Below, in pieces: positions 51,205 through 51,205 of a DNA stretch of 51,205 nt. The stretch is from Paraphysomonas bandaiensis (taxonomy: Eukaryota; Chrysophyceae). Location: positions 1-51,205 of the forward strand of contig CBFFRP010000599.1 of the NCBI GenBank assembly GCA_965644295.1, in the 5' to 3' direction. The notes under the pieces are model-generated. The model saw only the letters and a list, made by a program, of their open reading frames with translations. It was not told the DNA's origin and ran no database searches. A program made the position numbers and the translations under genes. Every line of letters starts with the position of its first letter. Within the stretch, counting starts at the first letter, position 1.

Positions 51205-51205
51205 T

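Larger units (their letters stand above)
46664..51205 (-). mobile_element. Non-LTR retrotransposon (APE-RT-RNase H LINE), 5' part beyond window
   Basis: On the minus strand the order is endonuclease C-terminus, RT, connecting region, RNase H, CCHC zinc motif and 3' UTR. That suits the I/Tad/Jockey-like APE LINEs that carry RNase H; the exact clade is not resolved. Two compensating frame changes disrupt the connecting region. The 3' end near 46664 lies just after the copia remnant. No poly(A) tail is visible there. Confidence 0.85.

Overview
The window is nuclear DNA of a microbial eukaryote. Evidence: spliceosomal GT..AG introns of 43-175 bp, a mitochondrially targeted metabolic enzyme, gypsy, copia and APE-type LINE retroelements, tetranucleotide microsatellites and a 14.6-kb satellite array. 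The copia element resembles the diatom/stramenopile CoDi-type lineage, and the F-box/ankyrin protein carries DPPCPWD-type repeats common in algae and their giant viruses. A stramenopile-like alga is therefore possible, but the taxon is a low-confidence inference.

Layout. 1-14076: two nested Ty3/gypsy elements. The inner one (3498-12826) is complete, with two LTRs of about 1.43 kb, gag, pol and a polypurine tract. It sits inside the last codons of the outer element's pol and is flanked by a 4-5 bp target duplication. The outer element in turn interrupts an SF3-type helicase gene in an AT-rich, virus- or plasmid-like island (14077-15700). The most striking feature is that each inner LTR contains, antisense to gag-pol, a SET-domain (protein lysine methyltransferase-like) ORF. 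The 3' LTR copy is intact (245 aa). The 5' LTR copy has an 8-bp deletion. The outer element's LTR is related at its ends but lacks this gene.

15.7-24 kb: host genes. These are a secretory-type sulfotransferase (-) divergent from an isovaleryl-CoA dehydrogenase-like gene (+, four exons), a ubiquitin-like-domain gene with a frameshift, and an F-box/ankyrin-repeat gene. Long inverted-orientation (ATGT)n arrays lie upstream of the dehydrogenase and the UBL gene.

24-26.6 kb: debris, namely a gag fragment, a decayed copy of the ankyrin gene, tandem repeats and a LINE tail. 26.66-41.27 kb: a satellite of roughly 211-bp dimers arranged in higher-order units of 2, 3, 4, 5 and 6 dimers, generally growing from left to right. 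42.3-46.6 kb: a copia (CoDi-like) element with two frameshifts. 46.66-51.2 kb (-): an APE-RT-RNase H LINE, cut by the right edge, with two compensating frameshifts.

How it fits together: most of the window is mobile or repeat DNA around a 9-kb island of host genes. The inner gypsy element looks the most recently active. Its LTR appears to place a roughly 550-bp promoter-like stretch between gag (+) and the SET gene (-). Whether the SET protein modifies chromatin for the element's benefit is inference.
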